Assembly (NCBI GenBank): GCA_964007475.1
Contig: OZ023275.1
Span: forward strand, 17,339,829 to 17,403,828
Length of the DNA: 64,000 nt
Source of the DNA: Hybos culiciformis
Taxonomy: Eukaryota > Arthropoda > Insecta > Diptera > Hybotidae
Reading direction: 5' to 3'
The notes below the pieces were generated by a model. That model was given only the letters and a program-made list of their open reading frames with translations. It was not told the origin of the DNA and made no database searches. Shown piece by piece: positions 51,701 through 63,323 of the stretch. Every line of letters begins with the position of its first letter. Position 1 is the stretch's first letter. A program made the position numbers and the translations under genes.

Positions 51701-54700
51701 TGGAATATGATCACGCGCGTATGTATCATTTATACATAAACATTATATTTCTGTATACCAAATATCATAGGTATATAAATAAAATGTGTAGTTAAAATAT
51801 TCACGCGAAAAAATCCGCGAAAAAATTAATTTTATTTTGAAATTACGTCTTGTATCTAGTAGAGATACACACAAAAGACTGAAAAAAAAATATATATTTT
51901 TTAAAAATAAAACTAGTCAAAAAAAAAAATTTTTTTTTGTCTAGAGTATGATGGAAAGAAAACATAAAGAATAATAAATAAATAAAAAATACGTCAAAGT
52001 TGGGCAATTCCACTATGATGTTTTAGTAGAAGATCCTGAAAGATGTAAACAATCTTATAGAAGATATTAGTCAAATTAAAACTATGTATCTCTAATAATC
52101 TTATTCTTAATTCTTAATCTCAATTAAACTCCAATTAAAAAATTCTTTACATCCTAGTTGCAACATTATAGCAAAATAACTTGTCATTTAGAACACACTG
52201 TACGCACTATATTATAATTATACTACAGAACACCCATTTTTTAACGATTTAGTTTCAACGTTTTGAATATGTTGTGAACGTGAACATTTAAATGAAATGT
52301 GAGAAATAAAACAAATTGATTAGTGCCCTATCATAAATTTCAGTTTTTTTATGTTGTGCAGTGATACAGTGATTAATTGAGTATATAAATTCTAAGATTT
52401 ACATAAATTCATTTAAATTCCCTTATAAATTTATTTGAAGTTGTTTTTATTTTTCGCACAAAATTTGTAATAGAAACAGAGATATGTATTGAGAAAAAAA
52501 AACAGAAACTTTTGAATACTTTTAGCTAGATCTAGATCACATTATTCTTAAAACTCTGTTTTTTTTTTCTTTAAGAATGTCCCATTTTCCATTTAAAATT
52601 AATTAATATGCTGAAAAAATAAAGTGATTAGTATGATGAACCCTGTTTTCATTTTTTTTTTTTTTCATTAGTGTATTTGTTTTGACGGCCTTCAATTAAA
52701 TTTATTAAAAATAAATCAAAAATTTGCAAGAAGAAATTAAAGAATACCTTGGCTAACAAAAAAAAATATGTTTATGTATCATTTCGCATGAAGAAAATAG
52801 AAGATCGTTTTAGCTGTAAGTATGCTTGCTACTAACTAAGTAGAAATTTTCTTTTTATATTAAATTATCATAGAGGTTGAAAGAGTAATATATCAAACTA
52901 TCGTTTGTTTAAAAATAATTGGTGCGACATTCATAAATTGAGAAGATGCATAATTATTCTAATTCTGAATGCATACACAAAATAAGCCACAATTTGAATG
53001 CGAACCTAAATTAACCCATTTAAATAAATATTCAATTTGATTTCGAATTAATTATATCAATTTTGAATTTATAATACATTTATATACAATATTGTGTACG
53101 CTAACAATCTACATATATCATGATATTTATTATTGAAACTTGTTAAAGAATATTATTTTAATTGTTAACATTTTAATACAGCTGTGTAAATATAATTTGT
53201 AAAAAAAAAATGAGTTTCATTTTCATCATTTTAATTTGCTTACTATCTGTGTATACATTACGTTTGAATGAACATGAACATTAAACGGCATTTATGTTTT
53301 CATTATTTTATTAATGTGTATTAATTTAATTAGCCACCACATGAATAAAAATCAAATTCGAAATGTATCCAAGTAGCATGATAATATATATTTTTTTTAG
53401 TTTACCTATATTGAAATAAGATATGGTAACATAATCCAGATTATATTCTGAAATCTTAGTTATGATATTAAATTTTTTTTAACGTACTAAAATTAATTAA
53501 ATTTTGTTTTTTGGTAGCGATAACAAATTTGGAAATTCCAGCTCCCTATTTGTCTATACGGCTTCTTCTTTTTAAATCATTTGAACAAGAAGAAAATTTT
53601 TATTTATTTTTCTTGTTTAAGTTTTCCATGGTTAATTTTGCGAATTTTCATTATTTTCTGTTTTTGTAATTGAATATTACAAATAAATTAGCTTTTTTAG
53701 TATATAAATATTATTTCAAATCAGCATTTTTTTAATATACATATTTATTTTAATTCTAGAAATGCTTTATATATATATATCGGAATTTAATATTTTTGAC
53801 AAACTGACATTTTAATTCCTTTCAATATGCTATCATTAAAACATTCATTCCCATGATAACATCAGTAACATTCTAACATTTACTTATAAAGAAGCTCCAA
53901 TATATTGCATATAATAACTGACAAACTAATCAAAATTTTCTAATTTTATAATTTTTTTAAACAAGTTTTATTATAATTTTATACATACATTATGTATAAG
54001 TATAATACCTAATGTATGTAGAAACATTGAACAACTTCTTTTCTTAAGAAAAATAAATAATATGTTGTTGTGTATAGTGTACAATTAAAGTATATTCCGG
54101 AAGTATATCATCATCACGACATTGTTAAATTGGACAAATTCGAAGCACGTTTCTTCTTTTTTTTTTTGTATTAGAAAAGTATAATAACTAAATAACTTAG
54201 AAACAGAAATTTCGAAAGGAAAAATTATTATGTAAATATTAAATTTTTGGCTAGAGTTGGAAATAAAATTTTTCTAAACATTGATTGTATATGTATAAAT
54301 ATTTTACTATGGCATATTCAATTAGGAAAACACTCAGCTAAAAAAATTTATTATTGGAAACATTCTGTAAACATGGAAAAATTTGTATTTTTTTTTAACA
54401 TTTTTTGATATTTTCGAATTTCCTACATCTTTTAGTTAAGCAAATGAAAATGTTTAAATTCTTCAAACGAAAATGTCTTGTTTTCTTATTTTAGATCTAA
54501 ACTTTCAAACCCACCATCTAATGTACTTTGTCGCCAGATGATTACAATATGATATACTTCACAGGGTTACTAAAGAATATCAATTTTTAATTTCAAAACT
54601 CCTAAATCTCTGTAAGATTTACAATTTGGAATTGATTTATATATGAAATATGAAACTTTAAAGTAAAAAATTGTGGAACGTTGACCTGTAACTCTATTCA

Positions 54701-56079
54701 AGAGAATATTTTATATCTCAAAGTTTAATGAGGTGGTTGTTGGGAGGTATAATCTATTTTTTGAAAAATTTACTATTGAGGATTTTGAAAACATAAATTG
54801 CGAAAGAGAACACTAAAAAAATTGAAATTAACGAGACTCCGAATGAAAAAAGAATAACACTATACACTCAAATACCCGACGAATAATTAAAAAATATAAT
54901 TAATTATTTCAGTTGAGCACATAAATATGAATGGATTTTCTATTTATGTAGGTAAATTTTCTTATTTATAAAAACCAAGGGAATAATTTGTTATAAAATG
55001 TAAATTTTAATTCATATATATATGTATACATGTACATGTACATATATAGCAAACCTTAAAAGCTTGTGCAAGAATTTTGTCATGTTTATGAATAATTATA
55101 TCATGTACAGAATATACAATATAAAAGTTATATTTTTTTTTATTCTGCATTGTAATGCAAAACAAGAATTATAATGGCTCTAAAAACAAACGACTCTTAA
55201 AGACGGACACTCAGTCGTACTTGAGCATATCAAGTAACAATAAAATTTCCGGAAATAAAGGTGTTACGTAGTTATTTGTTTTTACAATGTCAAAAGCAAA
55301 AATATTTTCTGATCATCACAAAGTTCATTCCATATAGACGCTAGCTGGCTGGAAAAAAACCTTAATACCTATATATAAGTATTAAAACTGAACTTATGTA
55401 CCATAACATTTTAATCAACTCCTTTTTTTTTCTGCTATAATTTCAATTCTTTTTTATAATTAATTTATTTCATTTTATTAATTTATTTATTATTATACAT
55501 AATATTTATTTTTGTGAGATTTTATTTCACTGCAATTTTAACACTAAGCTCAATTTATTATGACCTTCGTTGAATTTTTTTTTCTTCCAAATGTGCACAA
55601 TAAACACACAAGTTTGTGAGGGTGTGTGCAATCTTTGTAATCTTTCTTGACATTATAAAACAAAACTCACGTTTCAAAAATAATTTGAGCGCAAGAAAAT
55701 GCTTTTTGGTTTTTTCTAATAAATTTTAGTAATAAAAATTAAATATTATGTATATATTATGTGACACAGATATCTGTAATTTTCATGTTAGATTCGTAAT
55801 CGATTTCAAATTTTATTTTGTTTTTACCTTTTTGAACAATAATCATTTACAAAATATAACCGCAAAAGAAAAAAAAATTAGTAAAAAATTACAAAAATGT
55901 ATTGCATAAAGATCTAAGTTTGTGGTCATTTCAAAAAAATAAGCTAATTAACATTTAACATAATGACTTATCATGTATTTGCTTGAAGTAAATTATTGCT
56001 CAATTAGTATTAATTAATGAAAATTATTTTTATAAAAATAAATTTTAAAGTGAACATACATTATTAATGAAAGCCTTAC
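48736..56079 (-). other. AT-rich intron sequence, no gene seen
   Basis: Continuation of the long intron between the exon at 56080 and the 43.8-kb or 25.4-kb exons. A short coding-like plus-strand island lies at 51990-52070. Nothing else stands out. Confidence 0.5.
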
Positions 56080-56142
56080 CTTTTAAATCCAAATGAAACA
56101 TCATCATCATCATTGTTGGGAGTTTCAGATGGAGATGGTGGT
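56080..56142 (-). CDS. 63-nt internal exon (20 codons) of the large minus-strand gene
   Basis: Acceptor TTTTATTTTATAG, donor TTAAAAG/GTAAGG. With one base carried in, it reads PPSPSETPNNDDDDVSFGFK and leaves AG, the same phase pattern as the other exons. The proline/acid-rich string and the VSFG motif (also in the 3905/6706 exon) suggest a disordered linker. It can splice in frame either from the exon at 60469 (AG plus A gives Arg) or to the exon at 25407. Being 63 nt, it can also be skipped without shifting the frame, so it may be a cassette exon. Confidence 0.75.
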
Positions 56143-59100
56143 CTATAAAATAAAATAAAAAAATAAAAAAATTATTTTAAAGTCATACCTAATTGAAAAA
56201 TTAATACAAAACATTTATAACACACTTTAAAGCTCAGTTAGTACTCCCATTTTTATAAGCTCTGCCTTTTAATTTCATCATAAAGTTATAACTTTACATA
56301 CATTTAGTGATACTATATAATAATTCGGGAATATAAATGTTAAAATATAATATAAAATTTAATAAAATATAAGTGTTTTTAAGAGTGTCCCCAAAAAGCA
56401 CAGAAGCTTAAAACATATAATAGAGATTATGTTTCATAGTTTTTAAGCGCTTCAAATATAACACTTTTTCGCCATCAAAAAAATGCATAAAATTAGATAT
56501 TTCGCTTTATTGCAAAAATTACGAACAGTGCAAATATTTGCAAAACAATTACTTCTTGCTGTTTTATTTAAATTTTCACAAAAATTAATCTCATTAAAGA
56601 CATTAAAATTAAAAATAATTCACAATAATGATCACACAGAATTGTAAAATCTCGAAACAAAATTAAAAAGGATTTGCAATTATTGCTGTAATGCTGTAAA
56701 AACCTCTTATCGAATCAGAAATCCAATTATTAATAATCATTTTTTGTAATCACTTCTTGAAACTTAATAAAACTCTTCTACCCACTAAACTGGAAAGACG
56801 ATTCTTTCATAGTTTTTATTTTTATCTTATAAAATTTATAGGTACTCAGAAACCTATTAATGCTCAATTTAGATACTCTGAAACCATATTAAGGAAGCCG
56901 TTCTGAAAATAAAAATTAAAGTATGCATATTCCACAACCATATACTTTTGAATTGGTTGTTATACTTACCAATAATTTTATTTCTTTGTGCAAATAGAAA
57001 AATTTTTAAAACAATTTTTTTTTGTGCATAAATTTTGAAGCTTAAATATATATAACAACGAAGATGTACAAAAAAGTGCTTTTTATTAGTGTTGTTTCTT
57101 CACACACATAATTCAAAACTGTCATTTTTTCACTTGAAGTTTTTTGACAAAACAAAAAATATATATATATATAAATAAGTTACACAAATAATATCACCTG
57201 TGAAACATTTTTGTAATCAATTATAATTATATAGCTGAAAATGAAAACAGAATCAAATAAATTTTCAATTCTTTTGTACCTCTAAGCGTATATTTATTAT
57301 ATACAAAATGACTTGTGAAAATAAGAATTACCTCATTTTTGTATATTCATTTCATTATAGTCTATATTTAGTAACTATCTCTACATTCCTTACGTTCTGT
57401 ATAAAAAATAACTTTCTATGAAATCACTAATTATTATTAGGTCACGCTATTTCCTTTCAATATTTTTTTTAAGTTTTAGGTCACTTAAGAAGAATATGCG
57501 ATAAATTCAAAGCATTTTAACCTAATTATATACTTTTTTTTTGTGATTTATGACGTTTCAGTTCAATAATCTAGTCAAAAAGAAATTTTGTTATATACAA
57601 TCTTTTTTGAATTTCAATAATGGAAATTATTTATATTTCCTGATAGTTGATTTCAGTTGATTGGCAGCCATCTAAGACTTGTAAATTTCGAGTTCTTAGT
57701 CTTTATTTTCAGATATCAAATAATATAAAAATTACTTAATTTTTTTTTTTTTGATACAATGGAGAATTTTTCTGGAACCCATGTTAAATTTTTAATATTT
57801 TATCAAAAACATTATATCCTTTAATGTCTGCCGCGAAACGATGGAAAATATGTAACAAAAACATTCACTTAATTCATCAGCAATAATTCAATACAAATTT
57901 TTAAGACGAAATAGTAATAATAATAATAATCAGCTATGTACCTATACATAATTAAAATATATAAAAAATATCCTTTTTCGGTGGAAAAGTATATATATAG
58001 TGCTTAAAACGAAGAAAATTATTCTGAAAAATTTCTTCTGCCCTCAAAAAAGTATTTTCAGTACGAATTGGAAAAAAAGTTTCACAAAAAGTTTTAACAT
58101 TAATCTAAAGATGTTTTAAACAAATTTGGCAGTCAGAAAATCAGAAGTAGGTACCTACACCAGTATTTAAAGAAAAATTTAGAAATTTCTCCATTTAATT
58201 AAATTTTTTTTTTTTTTAAAACGTCGTCGTAGGTATACCAAATAATTTTTTTTTTTTTTACAGCTGTTAGATAAAAAAAATTACACCCATATAAGAAAAT
58301 CATATTTCAAAATTTATTTTTTTCCAATTATCTTCTTCAAGGCCAAATTGAGGTGGAAAATTTAAGTAAAAAAAAAAATATATTTTTTCTAGGTATAAAT
58401 TTTCTTGAATATTGCGAAAATTCACTTTTTTATTCAAAATTATTAAAAAATTCTCACCATAAAAATTTAATCCAGAAATATATTTTTGCCGGAGAGAAAA
58501 ACTATTTTGGCAGAAGTTCAAGGATAAAATTTTTAATCCTTTTTTTTTTGTTAAAAAAAAAAAAACCACAATTTTTATTTTTTATTCATTTTAAAATCTA
58601 AATTAAGTAAAAATTTTCCAAGTTAGATTTTTAAAAAATTTTCCACAAAAAAATTTTCTTTTTTTTTTAATTAAATTTATATAAACTCTTGAATATTTTT
58701 TTATATTTTTAATATTTTTTTAATTTGTAAAATTTTACTTTTATTAAATTTGATTTTAACAAATTTTCCAGTCATTACGCAGATAATTTTTGCACAACTA
58801 AAAATTTTTTATTTTTTGATACGAAATAATTGAAAATTGCAAAAAGTAATTGGAGTTTTCCATAAAATCCTTGGTATTTTTCTTATTTTTCTTTTTTTGT
58901 TAATTCTTTATATATATATATACATTTTTTTTTTTTTTAAATATGTAGGTACATATATTTTAATGAAAAAGGATAACTATATAATTTTTAAACAGGGGTG
59001 TTCAACTAAAATGTAGGTACATGAAAACAAAAAAGATTTTTCTTTTAAATTAAAATAAAATTTTCTCAAATACGTAATACAGAAGTACAATGTATGTAAA

Positions 59101-59589
59101 GATCAATTTATAAAAAACCCGCAATTTTATGCATAATTCATCTAATGGACCATGGCTACTTTTCTAGAATCAAAACAAGAGTTTCATATCTAGTTTGAGC
59201 GAATGAAAAGCTTATTTTTTAGTAGGTATATGATAAATTTGACATCATTAGGGATGTCTGACTTCTAATTCCTATTGGGATAAAACAAATTCAGAATAAA
59301 ATATCATCATTTTAGTTAGTTACACAAGTAAATCAAATTTGTTTTCTAGATATTGTAGTTGAATACAAATAATGACTGATTGACTGACAAATATTGATTG
59401 CAAATATTATTTAATTATAATATAACAAGCAATACGTCAATGATAGTAAAAATGGAAAAATATAAATTTTAGGTTTAAATAATAAATTTTCCAAAAGTTC
59501 TTATAAGTTCTTATTATTTATAAAATTAATTTTTTAAGAAATAAATTTTTAAAATTTTTCTATTTTCCCAGCATAAAAATTTTCTATAC
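56143..59589 (-). other. Intron sequence, AT-rich, no confident exon
   Basis: Good acceptor-like tracts occur near 57234 and 56910, but the segments after them do not keep a usable phase. Two fully overlapping ORFs near 58300-58600 are A/T-run artefacts. Confidence 0.5.
59132..59242. repeat. 111-bp dispersed repeat, copy 1
   Basis: CATAATTCATCTAATGGACC and the ~90 bases after it recur at 60822-60933 in the same orientation with few differences. No terminal inverted repeats were noticed. The class is unknown. Confidence 0.85.
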
Positions 59590-59611
59590 AATCTTTGATT
59601 AGGTATACCAC

Positions 59612-59700
59612 CTAATATAGATAATATCCGCTCATACATTTCTCTCTGCATTTTATACATTATATTATCTCTTTCGGTGCCCGGTACATTTTCGATATGA
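59612..59700 (-). CDS. Probable exon (29 codons) of the minus-strand gene, downstream junction unclear
   Basis: A strong acceptor (TTTTTTTTCGTCTTTATAG) is followed by one carried base and HIENVPGTERDNIMYKMQRE, then MYERILSIL. It is charged and helical-looking, quite unlike chance ORFs here. The start phase fits the AG left by the exon at 60469, giving AGT (Ser). The best donor (TTAG/GTGGTA at 59611) leaves one base, which does not match the exon at 56142. A weaker donor at 59589 (GATT/GTATAG) would match and would add GGIPNQR. Alternatively the reading runs on to a stop about 28 codons later, as an alternative C-terminal exon. So the exon is likely; how it joins on is open. Confidence 0.5.
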
Positions 59701-60468
59701 CTATAAAGACGAAAAAAAATTCTTATAAAATTTTAATGATAGAAGGAGTTGACCTGGAAATTGAAATTATTGCTATGTGTTGAAAAGAGAAAGTATTTTT
59801 ATTTCGTATCTAGAATGTTTTCATTTAACGCAGGCTCATTTGTAAGAACGTACAGAATAGACAACACTATATAATAGTAAAAATACAGAAAATATATTTT
59901 TTCTTTTTGTGTAGGTTTCACTCATATAAGGAAATTATAAATTATCAAACAATATTCCATGCGTTTTTTTTGTCTAATTTTGCAAAATAAAAATCCCATA
60001 GTACCCCTTTTATTCCAACATGCGCAAAGTTGAACACAAACAAAAATAGATATTTATAGTAAAATTTCAAAACAATTGAAAAAATATAAATTTTTGTATA
60101 TATACAAAAAACTTCATTCATAAAAACTATTATAAAATAAAATAAAAAAAAATTAGTGAAATTCATGACCAAACTTTTGATAGTTTTAAAAGAGCAGGTA
60201 ATGTGTGATATAAGTATACTAGTGTACATCGTATACATAGAAATAAGTTTGGCCTAACTAAAATAATTTTCTATGAAATTATACAACAGAAATAAGAAAA
60301 TCTGTTAGATTTAATAAATATTTTAAAAATAACAGATTTGTCGGATCCCGAAATCTTCAGCATAAATCATAGTATCAATTCATGGTTTAGTGGTAAAAAA
60401 TTATATTAAGTATAAAATAATACCTTATTGGTGTATCATAACTAAATATTTACAAAAAGAATACAAAC

Positions 60469-60571
60469 CTAACTGCTATCGAAATTGGACCACCATCCAT
60501 TTGCAGTGTATTTTGAATAAGACATCCTAATGTCGAACGTTCGTGTTTAATCCTACTTCTCGAACGCAAAC
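60469..60571 (-). CDS. Internal exon (33 codons) of the large minus-strand gene
   Basis: Acceptor ATATTTTTTTTTAG, donor GTTAG/GTTTGT. With two bases carried in (G from the exon at 61089, completing GGT, Gly) it reads LRSRSRIKHERSTLGCLIQN, then TLQMDGGPISIAV, and leaves AG. The Arg/Ser-rich start continues the basic stretch from the previous exon (RSRSFNLRRKK). GT instead of GTA at the donor makes it a weaker site, which would suit regulated splicing. No known domain. Confidence 0.8.
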
Positions 60572-60821
60572 CTAAAAAAAAATATTCAATGTTTAATAAC
60601 TTGTCTAAAATAATGAATAAGAAAAAGAAAATTTGAAAAACATCTTTCAAATTTAGAAATATAATTAAAATTAAATATTCTACCTCCTGAAATATAAAAA
60701 TCCAAACATAAAGGATATTTTATCAATTTAACAGATCTCTACTTTTCTAATGATAATGACTTTTGAATAAATTTTTCTTTAATGTTAGTTCGAGTGGATT
60801 TTTTAAACTTATATTCATGAT

Positions 60822-60933
60822 CATAATTCATCTAATGGACCATGGCTACTTTTCTAGAATCAAAACAAGAGTTTCATATCTAGTTTGAGCGAATGAAATA
60901 GCTTATTTTTTTTTGTATATATGATAAATTTGA
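60822..60933. repeat. 111-bp dispersed repeat, copy 2 (inside an intron)
   Basis: Matches 59132-59242 in the same orientation. It lies in the short 517-bp intron between the exons at 61089 and 60571. Confidence 0.85.
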
Positions 60934-61088
60934 TCAAGAAAGAGTATTACATAAGAGTTTCTATCTATCCCTACTTAGTAAGGAAACTTAAAATTTAATT
61001 GTTAAATCTTGGAGATGGAATATTTATTTTTTAATTAAAAACTTATTATATGATTGCAAAATTCCATTTTTAACAAATTTTGATTTAC

Positions 61089-61194
61089 CTGTTTCCTTTT
61101 TTCGTCTCAAATTAAAAGAACGTGATCTCTTTGGAACTTCTAATGTTGAACCAGATGTTGATTCAACATCTGAACTTGCACTTAAATAATTCAT
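61089..61194 (-). CDS. First or early coding exon (35 codons) of the large minus-strand gene
   Basis: Donor ACAG/GTAAAT. It reads MNYLSASSDVESTSGSTLEV and then PKRSRSFNLRRKKET, leaving one base (G) that completes Gly with the exon at 60571. ATG at 61194 is the likely start. However TTTAAG at 61181-61185 could act as an acceptor with one base carried in, the phase used across this gene, and then earlier exons would lie outside or higher in the window. The R-S-x-S and LRRKK basic motif suggests a phosphorylated, basic N-terminus. Nothing here identifies the family. Confidence 0.75.
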
Positions 61195-61651
61195 TATTAT
61201 AAAACTATTTATGTAATACCATGTAAGTATACTGTTTATTATGTAAAGATTATATATATATTCCTTTTTTTTTAATTTATTGTTTTTTAAAGCAAATAAA
61301 TAAATTCATAACTTTTTTTTACATAATAAAAATATTGACAATAATAAATTGTGGTAAGCTTTCTAAAATCTAAATAAAGACTAAGAAAATTATTTTAATT
61401 TCAGTCATATTTTGTGGTGAACTTAAAACATATTTTTATTGGAAAAAGAATAATATAATAATATTGACCAAAACAAAAAAGATAAAAATTTTTTTGTAAA
61501 AATATTAAAAAAATATATATAAGTAAAATCAATTTACAACAAAAATAAGTACCTAATATAATTTCTTGTTTATTTTTATTTCAATAAACTTAATATTTTC
61601 ATTGAACATTATGCCACACATTTAAGAGTAAAAGTATTTGACAGAATATAA
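61195..61651. other. AT-rich stretch, possible promoter region, no motif I trust
   Basis: If 61194 is the start codon, the 5' end of the long isoform should lie here or beyond. I see no clear TATA, initiator or CCAAT combination. Confidence 0.3.
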
Positions 61652-62220
61652 CATAGCCGGGCAAAATACTTGTAATTTCAAAATACTGTAATTTGAAAAT
61701 AGTAATTCAATTACATTTTGTAATTTGTAATGTGTAATTCAATTACATTGGCAGATTCGTAATTAGAAGAATGTAATTTTAATTCGTTAATTCATATTTG
61801 TAATTTGTATTTAGTAATTTGTATTTCGATCAACTTGTAATTTCAAAATACTTTTACTTTCAAATTACTTAACGGTAAAAATTTTTCTCTTTATTTAACT
61901 GTAAAAGTCGTATGTTGCTTAGAAATTCAAAATAAATAAATAAATAGGCTTTCTTTTTCGTGTTTTAATTTCTTTTGTGTTTTGGTTTAATTTTTTTGTT
62001 TTTATTTTTAATCCTGGATAATTTGTAATTGTAATTTTGTAATTTGAAATTACATTATTGTAATTGGATCCAAAAATAGTGTAATTTCAAATTACTAATT
62101 TGTAATTTTTAATTAAACGAAAAATGTAATTTAATTTCAGTAATTTAATTTGAGGTAAATTTTTGTGTAATTTGTAATTTGTAATTTAAATTACATTCTC
62201 ATGTATTTTGCCCGGCTATG
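61652..62220. mobile_element. 569-bp TIR element packed with GTAATT repeats
   Basis: The ends are CATAGCCGGGCAAAATAC and its near-exact inverse (GTATTTTGCCCGGCTATG). The interior is filled with TGTAATTTGTAATT-type repeats in both orientations (more than twenty GTAATT or AATTAC hits by eye), so nearly any part can pair with another. No transposase. A clear target duplication was not found; GAATATAA/GAATATAT is a seven-of-eight match. The hAT-like CA start is suggestive only. Confidence 0.8.
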
Positions 62221-62922
62221 AATATATATGAATTTTATAATGCCAAAATTAAGATTAAATAGCTTACTCAACATTAACAGTATTTTGGTATTTTATTTAA
62301 TCCGAGTCAATTTTTATAACTGAGTTCATATTTTAGAGTGAGATTCAGCAAAATGTATAAAAATGCCACATTTTCGATTACAAAAATATACAATGGACAA
62401 AATCATAACATAAAATATCTTAAATCATTACTAGAATACTAAAACTAAAATACCGAATAGTTTGTTCGAACTTCTTATCAGTCCATGATATGTTATTGCA
62501 TTGATTTTCTTTTACCTTTACATAGGAAGACAAAATATGATTTTTTTTTTGTTTTCCATTTTAGTTCTAAATGTTGCCAAATAACCTATCTCTGTTAAAA
62601 TGTAACATTATTTTTATTATGATATATGAATCGAATATAATATGATATAAATATACAAATGCAAGATAATTAATAGATATGTAATGTGTTACATAGTTTT
62701 CTTTTTTGTTATAATTTTTTTGGCGCAATTTGTACATAATTTAGAATAAAAGCTATATAAAATGAATGAGTCGCATTATTTTTATATTATAATTAGAATA
62801 ACTTTGACTCAATCCTATTTTTACTTTACCTTTTTTAAAAAATAATAATTTATCAGCTATTAGTCTTACCAATTTTTCAAATCTCTTAATAAGTAATAAG
62901 ATTTTGCCGAAAAAATTGATAT

Positions 62923-63298
62923 TGTGAACCAGGGATAAATATAAACGCTCAGTTTTTATTTAAATAACAAAAATTAAATTTATTCCATGTTCATTAAACA
63001 TTATTCATTCAAATTCATTTCAGCGTCAAAAGTAAGTATATAGTAAAATTAATATTACGTTAATTATTAGTTAATAATAAAAAAAATTAAAGAAAAGTAA
63101 ATAAGTAAATTAAGAAGCCAATACTTGGCAAAGCTGAACTATATTTTTCAATTTTCTACGACTGTTCAATTCAAAGCCCGAAACAAGACTAATAGAGCCG
63201 AGCATTTTTCTCAGCGAAAATATTATTCGTTCATCGCTAATTACTAATTCAGCTTTCCGCAAGTACGACATTAAAAAAACAACAAAAATTAATTGACA
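62923..63298 (-). mobile_element. Probable 3' LTR of the Ty3/gypsy element
   Basis: Just after the pol stop, the minus strand has TGTCAATTAATTTTTG. About 375 bases later it reads AATAAAAACTGAGCG, then TTTATATTTATCCCTGGTTC and ACA. The TG...CA limits and the poly(A) signal fit an LTR, but the 5' LTR is outside the window, so both ends are estimates. Confidence 0.35.
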
Positions 63299-63323
63299 TT
63301 CTTCTTGTATGATAAACCACTGT

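Noticed and set aside
57198..57234. 37-nt exon on the minus strand after a strong acceptor (GTTTTCATTTTCAG)
   Set aside because: It ends in a phase that matches no known exon downstream, and the donor is weak.
58300..58601. Two long ORFs overlapping on opposite strands
   Set aside because: Both are driven by A and T runs and are mostly Phe, Leu, Lys and Asn; neither looks like a protein.
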